In this document: piece after piece, positions 1-5,810 of the stretch
Layout of the letters: each line of letters opens with the position of its first letter
Numbering within the stretch: position 1 is the stretch's first letter
The notes under the pieces: generated by a model
The model's input: only the letters and a program-made list of their open reading frames with translations
Databases searched by the model: none
What the model was told of the DNA's origin: nothing
Program-made: the position numbers and the translations under genes
NCBI GenBank assembly: GCA_017404585.1
Contig: JAFRCB010000220.1
Span: 1 to 6,842, forward strand
Reading direction: 5' to 3'
Length of the DNA stretch: 6,842 bases
Origin: Lachnospiraceae bacterium
GTDB taxonomy: Bacteria > Bacillota > Clostridia > Lachnospirales > Lachnospiraceae

Positions 1-560
1 AAGCCGGCAGTCTCCATCAGTGTCTCGATCCCCTTGCGGTTCGTGGTGTGGCATTCGCCGCTCTTCATCATCTTGAAGAGGATGTGATTGTCGATCCATG
101 CGCCGATGCCGCCGATCCCGGTATCGGAAAGAATATACAGACCGCCCGGCTTCAGCACGCGCTTCGCTTCCAACATTGCCTTTTCGGGATATGGATAGTG
201 GTGGAAGCTCTGGGAGCAGGTGACAATATCGAAGGTCTCATCCGGATACGGCAGTTTGTCCGCGGAGCTTACCACGAACTCCGCGCCGTCGATCCGCTTT
301 TCCTTCGCCACGCGGATCATCTCGTCGGACAAATCCGCTCCGCAATAGTGCGCAGGCCGCTGTTTTATTAGCAGTTCCATCAAAAAACCCGTTCCACAGC
401 CCACATCCAGAAGAGATTCATAGGGCAGCTCCTTGATCTGTCCGGCAATGTCACGACAGCTGATTTTCCCGTTCCGTGAATAATAATAGGTGTCCCGTCG
501 GTCATAATCGGCAGCCTGTCCATCAAAGTGTTTTTTGGATAAAGCTTCGTAGTCTTTCAT
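1..560 (-). CDS. Class I SAM-dependent methyltransferase (Methyltransf_11/UbiE-like), 3' end cut by window edge
   Basis: The protein transfers a methyl group from S-adenosylmethionine to an unidentified small molecule and is probably cytosolic. About 186 residues are visible, starting MKDYEALSKKHFDG. The SAM-binding motif I, LDVGCGTGF, is at residues 51-59. The post-I acidic loop GADLSDEM is at 74-81, motif II (FDIVTCSQSFHHYP) at 110-123, and the post-II/III strand LKPGGLYILSD at 136-146. This order is standard for the type 11 fold. Members are usually a little over 200 residues, so only a short C-terminal part should be missing beyond the left edge. The ATG at 558-560 has AAAGGA seven bases upstream. 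A 29-base gap separates it from the upstream membrane protein gene, so it is probably the same transcript. The fold is clear but the substrate cannot be named. Confidence 0.9.
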   Translation of the reverse strand, partial: MKDYEALSKKHFDGQAADYDRRDTYYYSRNGKISCRDIAGQIKELPYESLLDVGCGTGFLMELLIKQRPAHYCGADLSDEMIRVAKEKRIDGAEFVVSSADKLPYPDETFDIVTCSQSFHHYPYPEKAMLEAKRVLKPGGLYILSDTGIGGIGAWIDNHILFKMMKSGECHTTNRKGIETLMETAG

Positions 561-589
561 ATTCTGTTCCTTTCTCGTACTGTCTCGCA

Positions 590-1084
590 CTATTGCAAGA
601 TCATGGCCATGATCCCGGAGAGTATGGCGGCAAGAAGCGCCATGCCCACGGTTCCCATGAGCCATTTCTGTTTCTTGTCCTCTGTGGTGATATACGGTCT
701 CAGATCCTCTGTGCCCGGGATGATCCAGGCCCTGGTATGGCCGACCCAATACTCGTCGATCAGAAAACGGTCAATCAGATTCATGATGGACAGGATCACG
801 AAGCTCTGCCAGAAGCCGGACCAAAAGCCTCGCGCACCGTTGATCGCATATACACACACGAGCACATAGATCAGATAGCCCGGGAGGCATAGGCTTCGGA
901 ATAGCACGCTCCTCTTCCGGATTTCCTCCGCTGTCGTCAGGCCCAGCGCGACGACGCGTTCCTGCACAGCTTTATCATACAGATGCACCATACCGACGGC
1001 GCCGTTTCGAATACCGATCGCGCAGATCAGGTACAACAGAAAGCCCAGACCAAGACCTTCCAAAATGAGCTTTAGCGCAATCAT
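590..1084 (-). CDS. Four-helix integral membrane protein, function unknown
   Basis: This 164-aa protein matches no family that I can name with certainty. Hydrophobic stretches at about residues 5-25, 64-81, 90-108 and 142-162 predict four membrane helices. A charged segment (about 35-63) follows helix 1. A polar loop (about 109-141) follows helix 3 and carries the distinctive DRFLIDEYWVGHTRAW (105-120) and IIPGTEDLRPYI (121-132). The density of Asp, Glu, His, Trp and Pro there looks like a conserved functional site, but I cannot assign chemistry. The ATG at 1082-1084 overlaps the upstream stop as ATGA, with AAGGAGG seven bases before it, so the start is well supported. It is the third membrane protein in this half of the operon, which suggests a role at the membrane together with the two six-helix proteins. 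Confidence 0.85.
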   Translation of the reverse strand: MIALKLILEGLGLGFLLYLICAIGIRNGAVGMVHLYDKAVQERVVALGLTTAEEIRKRSVLFRSLCLPGYLIYVLVCVYAINGARGFWSGFWQSFVILSIMNLIDRFLIDEYWVGHTRAWIIPGTEDLRPYITTEDKKQKWLMGTVGMALLAAILSGIMAMILQ

Positions 1085-1800
1085 CTGTCAGCCTCCTTGT
1101 CGTCATTCTTGATTGCCTGGATCCCCCCGAGGAACATCACGATCCAGCCAAAGCTCTCAAAGCCCGACGCAAAGCCGTTAAAGGGCAGCGGAAGGATCAG
1201 TTCCAGCAGGAACCCGATCCCGGCCACCAACATCGGGGCTGCCAGCACCCAGCGCTTTTTCAGCGGCAGCACGCCCTTCCAAATGATGGCGATCCAGCCG
1301 ACGGTGGTGGTGAGCTCCAGCACGACAAAACTGGCCCAATATGGGACAGCCTGGACCAGATAAGCCCGATTCCAGGCCGTAACCGCCCTTTCCGTATCCC
1401 CACCGACCGCCTCGAAGATGACATTGTATGTATGGATCAGCGTTCCGCAGGCCAGATGGAAATACACGAAAACCATGCAGCCCCAGTAAAGGCCCACAAT
1501 AAACAGCTTCAAAAAACGGCGGCCCCATTTGTCGCTGCATTGGTCCAGCTTCTCATTCAGATACCGCACAAAAGTCAAAGCGGCGATCATGTACAGCGCA
1601 GTACCGATCAGGCCGCCGATATGGGACAGGGCGATCCGCCAGTCCGCGATCGTGAGCCATCCGGTGGAGATCATGAAGGAGACAGCCGTGCTGTCTTTCG
1701 GCTCAAGGCCCATGCAATAGTCGCCGATGATGCACGGGATCATGGCCGGGATGATCCACAGCATCCGCTTTGTGATCTTATCCCGTTCCTGTGATGTCAT
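1081..1800 (-). CDS. Six-helix membrane protein, DUF6796-like (copy 2)
   Basis: This 239-aa protein is predicted to cross the membrane about six times (roughly residues 12-30, 58-80, 98-118, 152-174, 184-203 and 212-230). It resembles the membrane protein at 2487-3191 in length, topology and local motifs: a Gly-Asp pair at the end of helix 1 (IIGDYCM here, GGGDWLMM there), a Trp-Arg segment before helix 2 (DWRIALSH against MWRYDLAM), and an LP motif before a Gly/Phe-rich last helix. The two are therefore probably paralogues. From memory the pattern fits the clostridial DUF6796 family, but that name is a recollection and no search was run. No function is known. The start overlaps the end of the broken hydrolase gene by four bases (ATGA) and has its own strong AGGAGG seven bases upstream, so it may be translated even though the preceding gene is damaged. 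Confidence 0.85.
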   Translation of the reverse strand: MTSQERDKITKRMLWIIPAMIPCIIGDYCMGLEPKDSTAVSFMISTGWLTIADWRIALSHIGGLIGTALYMIAALTFVRYLNEKLDQCSDKWGRRFLKLFIVGLYWGCMVFVYFHLACGTLIHTYNVIFEAVGGDTERAVTAWNRAYLVQAVPYWASFVVLELTTTVGWIAIIWKGVLPLKKRWVLAAPMLVAGIGFLLELILPLPFNGFASGFESFGWIVMFLGGIQAIKNDDKEADR

Positions 1801-2490
1801 GCTTTTTCCTCCTTCTGTCTGCCGTATCGGTGAACCGCTTCCACCTCTTGGATGAAGCGCTCTGTGTTCTCGCCCACCAGGCCGCCGTGACCCATGTCCT
1901 CAAAGATCTTACAGGTGAACGGATAGCCCTTCGCTTTCAGCTCTTCCAGGTTGACGGACAGCTTTTTGTCCACAGTCCCCTTGATCCCATACCAGATGTG
2001 CATATCTGTGTTTGCAAAAGCGCTGTAATCCGTTTTTTTACCGATCAGACATTTATCCTGATTTTTCCAGCTCTGCCAGCTCGCCTTGGTGTAGAGGATC
2101 CTGTCGGCCTCCTCTATACTGCGGCCCGTGATCTTTGCGAGAAAGCGCTTGCGCAGTTTCCCTGCCCGGTCCATGACGACGAAAAAGAACCCGGTAAAAA
2201 AGAACAGATAGAGCTCTTTCAGAGCCTCGTTTTTGATATCCGGGTAGTCCCGCAGAGACATGCCGTCGGCGATGGTTGTGGTAATCTGCAAGCGATTGTC
2301 CTCCAGCACCTGCAAAGCCCACCAGAAGGCGCGGCCATCCCGCTCTTTCCAGGAAATATGATCCCTGCCATGCCAGGACATAGTCCGCGCCAGAGCCAGG
2401 GAACACGATTAGAGCCCGTCCCTCACGCCCCCGTGCCGGATGCCAGTATCCAACAAATCCGTCTTCCGAAAGCGTATACTTTTTCTTCAT
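1797..2490 (-). pseudogene. Broken, probably chimeric alpha/beta hydrolase gene (frame change near 2340)
   Basis: No single frame gives a sensible protein. The ATG at 2488-2490 has AGGAG upstream and a 4-base overlap with the preceding gene. From it the first 51 residues (with GFVGYWHPAR and ALIVFPGSGADYV) align with the N-terminus of the BAAT-type hydrolase at 5811-6731. After about 2340 this frame becomes Arg-rich and non-coding in character and stops at 2053. The +1 frame then looks coding from about 2339 to the stop at 1797. It reads like the back half of a different alpha/beta hydrolase: a helix after the nucleophile elbow (GRAFWWALQVLEDN), TTTIADG, the strand HIWYG (about 1986-2000) and a probable catalytic His in MGHGGLVGE (His at 1887-1889). 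Upstream, the +1 frame is closed by a TAA at 2409-2411, and its first ATG (2379-2381) lacks a Shine-Dalgarno. No GxSxG-type elbow is seen in either part. The combined length is about 231 residues, against 306 for the intact relatives. A simple frameshift or an assembly error is the main alternative. Confidence 0.72.
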
Positions 2491-3191
2491 GCTTTGCTCC
2501 TCTCCGTTGTTGTCTGTTCAAGCTGTCTGTAATCTGTCCGCTTTGCTTCCCAAATCAGCATAAAGCCGAACCAAAGAATCATGCTTTCGCTCATCAGACC
2601 GTTTGTGAAGCCGAGGCGAAACGCGCTGACGGGGAGCAGATTTGAGATTCCCTTCAGGATGCCAAAAATGATCAGCAAATTGGTAAAGGCCATGGCTCTC
2701 GGAAAGGCTGTTTTTCCGGTGATCTGCAAATAAAACCAGTATACAAACACCGGCAGCATCAGGGCTTCACTGACTGGGACGAACCAGGACAAGCGGGAAA
2801 ACAGTCCCTCACAGACTGCCAGTGCTTCGGAGACATACCCGTTGGCGTTCATCCAGGAATACAGCACCAGGATCATGATATAAAACAGGTGCAGCGCGAT
2901 CCACGGCGTCAGGCCGAAGGCGTTCAGATAGTGATACACTTTTCGCTCATTGTTGCCGCGTATGTAGGTTTCCACTGCAAACAGCGCGATCCCATAGAGA
3001 ATGATCCCCGGAAAGGCCAGCGCCATGGCAAGATCATAGCGCCACATGGGGATCTGTGCCGTTCCTGTCGTTAGCCATATCAGTTTTCCCGCATGTGCCG
3101 GATCTCCGTACATCATCAGCCAGTCACCCCCACCGTAACAGAGACAGCCGAGCAAACCGCACAGCAGCGCAAGTTTTCTCTTCTCTTTCAT
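2487..3191 (-). CDS. Six-helix membrane protein, DUF6796-like (copy 1)
   Basis: This 234-aa protein has predicted membrane helices at about residues 7-26, 54-74, 92-113, 134-155, 167-187 and 197-215, and a polar, Thr/Arg-rich C-terminal tail (KRTDYRQLEQTTTERSKA). Marks shared with the protein at 1081-1800 are the GGGDWLMMYGDP segment at the end of helix 1, MWRYDLAM before helix 2, and an LPVSAFRLGF loop before the last helix. The probable family is DUF6796, named from memory. No transporter signature or catalytic motif was recognised. It begins 10 bases after the ATC-hydrolase-like gene, with a GAGGG element about five bases from the ATG. It ends in a 4-base ATGA overlap with the broken hydrolase gene, so the two DUF6796-like genes flank that remnant directly. 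Confidence 0.85.
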   Translation of the reverse strand: MKEKRKLALLCGLLGCLCYGGGDWLMMYGDPAHAGKLIWLTTGTAQIPMWRYDLAMALAFPGIILYGIALFAVETYIRGNNERKVYHYLNAFGLTPWIALHLFYIMILVLYSWMNANGYVSEALAVCEGLFSRLSWFVPVSEALMLPVFVYWFYLQITGKTAFPRAMAFTNLLIIFGILKGISNLLPVSAFRLGFTNGLMSESMILWFGFMLIWEAKRTDYRQLEQTTTERSKA

Positions 3192-3201
3192 CTTTTCCCT
3201 C

Positions 3202-3867
3202 TCATATTTTCGGAAACCTGCTGTACGCCACTAGGGCAGGGCTCCGATCTCCGACATACCAATAATCGCAGAACTCTCCACCGTGGATCTCGGTTTGGGT
3301 ACGGATTAGTCTTGCGTGCAGCACTTCCGCCAGTTCGTGGTCCGTTCTGCAAAGCCATGGCAGCAGCTCTTCATAACCGTGCGCTCTGGCATGCCTCGCA
3401 ATCGGGCAGCCCACCAGATGAAAGCTGTAGCCCTCGTTATGTCCCTCCGGATTGACTTTCACATCCCAGGCTTCTGTCCATTCTCCCCGCTGCCGATATG
3501 CGGACAGCTGTCTGAGATATCGGTCATAGACTTTGGAGAAAAGCGTGTAGACCCATTGATCGCGGTTTGCGTCAATGATCTTTCCCAGAAAGCGCAGGGC
3601 GTCTGTGTGCCAAGCGTGGATGATCTGAAAGGCTTCCCCGACGATCAAATGATCGCTGGCCTCATAGAATGCAACCATGCAAAACCACGTCTCCATAGAT
3701 CCGGCGATGCTGTTTTCGTGCAGGCCGATATCTGGCAGTTCCCTCATCAGCTCTATATATTTTTTGTCCGACCGCTCACAGATTTCGTTCTTTTTGTCCG
3801 GGAGAAACTGTGTACAGCAGCGTTCGAACAATTTGCCCCAGCGTTTGGGATAACTGCGTCTCTTCAT
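3202..3867 (-). CDS. L-2-amino-thiazoline-4-carboxylic acid (ATC) hydrolase-like protein
   Basis: This 221-aa protein resembles the ATC hydrolase family, founded on a Pseudomonas enzyme that opens the thiazoline ring of ATC on the route to L-cysteine. The C-terminal half carries the hallmark: GCPIARHARAHGYEELLP (about 153-170), then C173 and D176, then LIRTQTEIHGGEFCDYW (187-203) ending in a Cys-Asp pair (C200-D201). The conserved Cys, Asp and Arg-Thr positions are all present. Most clostridial members have no tested function, so the real substrate may not be ATC. I chose the ATG at 3865-3867 because it has GGAG eight bases upstream and a 4-base ATGA overlap with the upstream hydrolase. A TTG seven codons earlier (3888) is less likely. 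No signal peptide is seen, so it should be cytosolic, working with the neighbouring hydrolase. Confidence 0.82.
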   Translation of the reverse strand: MKRRSYPKRWGKLFERCCTQFLPDKKNEICERSDKKYIELMRELPDIGLHENSIAGSMETWFCMVAFYEASDHLIVGEAFQIIHAWHTDALRFLGKIIDANRDQWVYTLFSKVYDRYLRQLSAYRQRGEWTEAWDVKVNPEGHNEGYSFHLVGCPIARHARAHGYEELLPWLCRTDHELAEVLHARLIRTQTEIHGGEFCDYWYVGDRSPALVAYSRFPKI

Positions 3868-4784
3868 TCTTTTGTCTCCATAACCCAACGGATAATCTCC
3901 CGTTCGGACTGCGCAAAGTAGTCCAGATTCTCTTTACGGTATCGGCCGAAGCTCCTGTACATCAAACCGATCAGAGGGATCAAGCGGTACAGCTTCTTTT
4001 CCCGCTCCCGATTCGGCATGAGCCCGGTTAGATGGCTGCCGTGCGGATAGAAGATCGTTTTGACCTCCTGCGGATACGAAACCTCCTTCAATACTCCCTG
4101 CAGCAGCTTCACGGAATACCCAGAGGGCCATGCCTCATCTATCTTGCCCGCGATCATCAGGATTCGCGCCCCGCTTTTTTCCGGGTGGAGCATCGCCGAT
4201 TTTACCCGATCCCGATCCTGATAGGCCTCGAAATAGGCGCACCACATGCCCGTCACCGGACAGGATGCCGCCGGGTGTTTATAATACTTTCCAGCCTTCC
4301 TCCTGGAAAAGTCCGCCCGGACAAAGGGCAGCTCCTCCCCTCGCCAGGTGACGACGCTGTGGCCGGTCAGGGTCTTCTTATCCCGAAGAGTTCCCTCAAA
4401 GGGTACATGCGTCGGGGATACCAGGATCAGGTTCTCAAAGCCGCCGATTTTCTCTGCGGCCAGAGCCGCAAAAATAGAGCCCATGGACTGGCCGTATATG
4501 CTCAGATGGGTGATCTTCTTTTCCTCGTGCAGCAGCCTTACTGCGGCTTCGATCAGCTCCAGGGGAATCCGATCGGGCGAAGCCGGCAGGCCGTCAGCGC
4601 CAAACAGGGACACAGCAAGTCCCGTGATACCGAAGTCAGCAAAACGTTCGGCAAACTTGATCCCCGGCAGCAGGCTCTGCTCACCGCCCATGACCACGAT
4701 CACAGCCCTGTCGCTGCCTGCGTCCGGCTCGGCCAGATGGCCTGCAAAGCCATGCTCGGCTACGTTGTAGTTTTCATGTCTCAT
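3864..4784 (-). CDS. Alpha/beta hydrolase, acyl-CoA thioesterase/BAAT C-terminal-like (second copy)
   Basis: This 306-aa protein is a predicted serine hydrolase of the group that includes acyl-CoA thioesterases and bile acid-CoA:amino acid N-acyltransferase C-terminal domains. The nucleophile elbow IYGQSMGS places the catalytic Ser at about residue 100. The acid is probably D216 in GKIDEAWPS and the His H251 in YPHGSHLTG. The strand AVIVVMGGEQS (27-37) supplies the oxyanion-hole region, and SVVTWRGEELPF (143-154) is typical of this subgroup. No signal peptide is seen. I chose the ATG at 4782-4784 because AGGTGAG lies seven bases upstream; the GTG four codons earlier overlaps that ribosome site. 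It is the first gene after a 47-base gap and is coupled by ATGA to the ATC-hydrolase-like gene. The substrate (thioester, ester or amide) cannot be told from sequence. Confidence 0.88.
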   Translation of the reverse strand: MRHENYNVAEHGFAGHLAEPDAGSDRAVIVVMGGEQSLLPGIKFAERFADFGITGLAVSLFGADGLPASPDRIPLELIEAAVRLLHEEKKITHLSIYGQSMGSIFAALAAEKIGGFENLILVSPTHVPFEGTLRDKKTLTGHSVVTWRGEELPFVRADFSRRKAGKYYKHPAASCPVTGMWCAYFEAYQDRDRVKSAMLHPEKSGARILMIAGKIDEAWPSGYSVKLLQGVLKEVSYPQEVKTIFYPHGSHLTGLMPNREREKKLYRLIPLIGLMYRSFGRYRKENLDYFAQSEREIIRWVMETKE

Positions 4785-4831
4785 GTTTTTTCTCACCTAA
4801 CCGGAAAACACCCATAGTAACTTTGCTGTTG
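4785..4831 (-). other. 47-base gap after the regulator gene
   Basis: This is the longest non-coding gap in the window. On the minus strand it holds the AGGTGAG ribosome site for the next hydrolase (4792-4798) inside TTAGGTGAG (4792-4800). I see no clear -35/-10 pair and no terminator hairpin. The nine bases match one half of the classical DtxR operator (TTAGGTTAG) at eight positions, but the other half-site is absent, so an operator role is only a weak possibility. Confidence 0.5.
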
Positions 4832-5224
4832 TTATGAATGTACTTCCCGTTTCTTAAGATTTTCCCAGCGTTCCTTCAGCTTCTCAAAAGACTCTCTGCT
4901 GATATCGTGCTCAAGGCGGCAGGCATCCTGTTCAGCGGTTTCCGGATCAACGCCAAGATAAATCAGGCCCTCTGTCAATATACAGTGCCTTTCATAGATC
5001 GTCTCTGCGACCTCCCGCCCCAGCTCTGTCAGATGAAGTAGCTTATCTCCATCCATTGTCAGAAATCCGCCCTCTTTGAGCAGCTTGATCGCATTGCTGA
5101 CGCTCGGTTTTTTTACATTCATCTGCTCAGCCACATCCAAAGAACGGACACTCCCCTTCTTTTTCTCCAGGATCAAAAGTGCCTCTAAATAATCCTCTCC
5201 GGATTTATGAAGTCTCTCTTGCAT
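4832..5224 (-). CDS. DtxR/MntR-family metal-dependent transcriptional regulator
   Basis: This 130-aa protein should bind DNA as a dimer when loaded with Fe(II) or Mn(II) and repress its targets. Residues 1-65 form the winged helix-turn-helix: SGEDYLEALLILEKKKGSVR, then DVAEQMNVKKPSVSNAIKLL (30-49) with the recognition helix, then a wing (FLTMDGDKLLHLT). Residues 66-115 are the metal-binding and dimerisation helices. The candidate ligands are D11, E14, H80, C102, E105 and H106. D11 and E14 match MntR-type positions, while C102 in DACRLEH matches DtxR/IdeR, so metal preference is unclear. The SH3-like third domain of long DtxR proteins is absent, as in MntR. It overlaps the SRPBCC gene by 20 bases. 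GGAGGG lies unusually close (two to four bases) to its ATG, so coupled translation is likely. Being inside the operon suggests autoregulation. Confidence 0.93.
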   Translation of the reverse strand: MQERLHKSGEDYLEALLILEKKKGSVRSLDVAEQMNVKKPSVSNAIKLLKEGGFLTMDGDKLLHLTELGREVAETIYERHCILTEGLIYLGVDPETAEQDACRLEHDISRESFEKLKERWENLKKREVHS

Positions 5225-5693
5225 TTCCCTCCAGCTGCATTTTCCTTCCGGTACTTCTTTTCTTTCTTCTTAGCAGTCGGATCCACTTTCTCTGTCTGTG
5301 CCTATAGAACGCGTTCGCCCACAGCCAGATAAAGGCTGTCTTCCAGCCTGCATGAATCTCTACCCGATCTGTATATTGGTTTTGGTTTTTATTCTTCTCT
5401 ATCAGCCGGATGTCATGATTCCACACCGGAACGTGTTCGTTCCCCTCCCTGCTGCTGACACCGTCCGGGTCGAAGCGCACGATATGAATCGTGTGCGTTC
5501 CGAAGGGGATCAAACCGAAAAGCCGAAAGAGGTAAGAGGATGTGCTGCCCACCGTCCATGTGTGAACTGCCTTGCCAACCGGCTTAAATGCCGCGTAAGG
5601 CCATGCGATATATTGGAGCGTTTCCAGCTGCTGCAGCTTTTGAAATATCGTTTCTTTCGGGGCCGGAAAGATGGAGGTCTTTTTTACAATCAA
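5205..5693 (-). CDS. SRPBCC/START-like domain protein with TTG start
   Basis: This 162-aa protein fits the SRPBCC (polyketide cyclase/START-like) fold, which makes a helix-grip pocket for a hydrophobic ligand. The start MIVKKTSIFPAPKETIFQKL is the usual first strand plus helix. It is followed by antiparallel strands (GTHTIHIVRFDPDG 65-78, HVPVWNHDIRLIE 87-99, YTDRVEIHAG 107-116) and a long C-terminal helix (WKTAFIWLWANAFYRHRQRKW, residues 117-137). A basic tail (LRRKKRSTGRK) ends the protein. No catalytic residues are recognised, so it may bind or carry a ligand. The TTG at 5691-5693 is preferred because AGGAG lies eight bases upstream and the codon overlaps the microprotein stop as TTGA. No ATG gives a full domain. 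The end runs 20 bases into the DtxR-family gene. Confidence 0.8.
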   Translation of the reverse strand: MIVKKTSIFPAPKETIFQKLQQLETLQYIAWPYAAFKPVGKAVHTWTVGSTSSYLFRLFGLIPFGTHTIHIVRFDPDGVSSREGNEHVPVWNHDIRLIEKNKNQNQYTDRVEIHAGWKTAFIWLWANAFYRHRQRKWIRLLRRKKRSTGRKMQLEGNARETS

Positions 5694-5797
5694 TTTTCCC
5701 GCTCCTCGCTCACATATTTTTTCCAGCCAATCAGTAGTGCAGTAAACACGGCAAGCGCGCCAAGACTCATATTTGACGTTATTTTTTCTGTGTCCAT
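5690..5797 (-). CDS. 35-aa single-pass membrane microprotein
   Basis: A short reading frame fills the otherwise empty space between the upstream hydrolase and the SRPBCC gene. It reads MDTEKITSNMSLGAL, then AVFTALLIGW, then KKYVSEEREN. The central hydrophobic run (about residues 11-25) is flanked by a polar N-terminus and a charged C-terminus starting with KK, as expected for one short membrane helix. Three points support it as real: AGAAGG lies seven bases before the ATG (5795-5797), the start is 13 bases after the upstream stop, and its TGA overlaps the next TTG start by four bases, the same coupling used elsewhere in this operon. I recognise no family. It could be a small partner of a membrane protein, or a leader that couples translation to the SRPBCC gene. 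Confidence 0.7.
   Translation of the reverse strand: MDTEKITSNMSLGALAVFTALLIGWKKYVSEEREN
5702..5706 (-). promoter_or_regulatory. Ribosome binding site for the TTG-started SRPBCC gene
   Basis: AGGAG on the minus strand lies eight bases upstream of the TTG at 5691-5693. It decides the start, since no ATG in that frame would give a complete SRPBCC domain. The site lies inside the coding region of the 35-aa microprotein. Confidence 0.7.
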
Positions 5798-5804
5798 GTC
5801 CGTG

Positions 5805-5810
5805 CCTTCT
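5805..5810 (-). promoter_or_regulatory. Ribosome binding site for the 35-aa microprotein
   Basis: AGAAGG on the minus strand lies directly after the upstream hydrolase stop codon (5811-5813) and seven bases before the ATG at 5795-5797. It is the main reason to treat the short frame as translated. Confidence 0.6.

Noticed and set aside
2053..2340. Continuation of the first frame of the broken hydrolase (to residue 145) as a real protein
   Set aside because: After about residue 51 it turns Arg-rich with unusual codons, while the +1 frame has coherent hydrolase motifs over the same bases.
1791..2645. A 284-codon open frame on the plus strand across the hydrolase remnant
   Set aside because: It is antisense to the remnant and to part of the membrane protein gene, its product has no recognisable domain, and its start overlaps the end of a well-supported gene. 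It reads as a mirror of the minus-strand coding.
3316..3921. A 201-codon open frame on the plus strand
   Set aside because: It is antisense to the ATC-hydrolase-like gene, whose family motifs are clear on the minus strand.
4032..4817. A 261-codon open frame on the plus strand
   Set aside because: It is antisense to the BAAT-type hydrolase with a clear Ser/Asp/His set, and the plus-strand product is low in recognisable motifs.
4776..4817. A 13-codon frame starting in the gap before the second hydrolase, possible leader peptide
   Set aside because: It has no Shine-Dalgarno and no regulatory codon run or attenuator hairpin; it appears to be chance.
4801..4835. Possible terminator after the DtxR-family gene
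   Set aside because: No GC-rich stem followed by a T run is present on the minus strand, and the next gene starts only 47 bases later.
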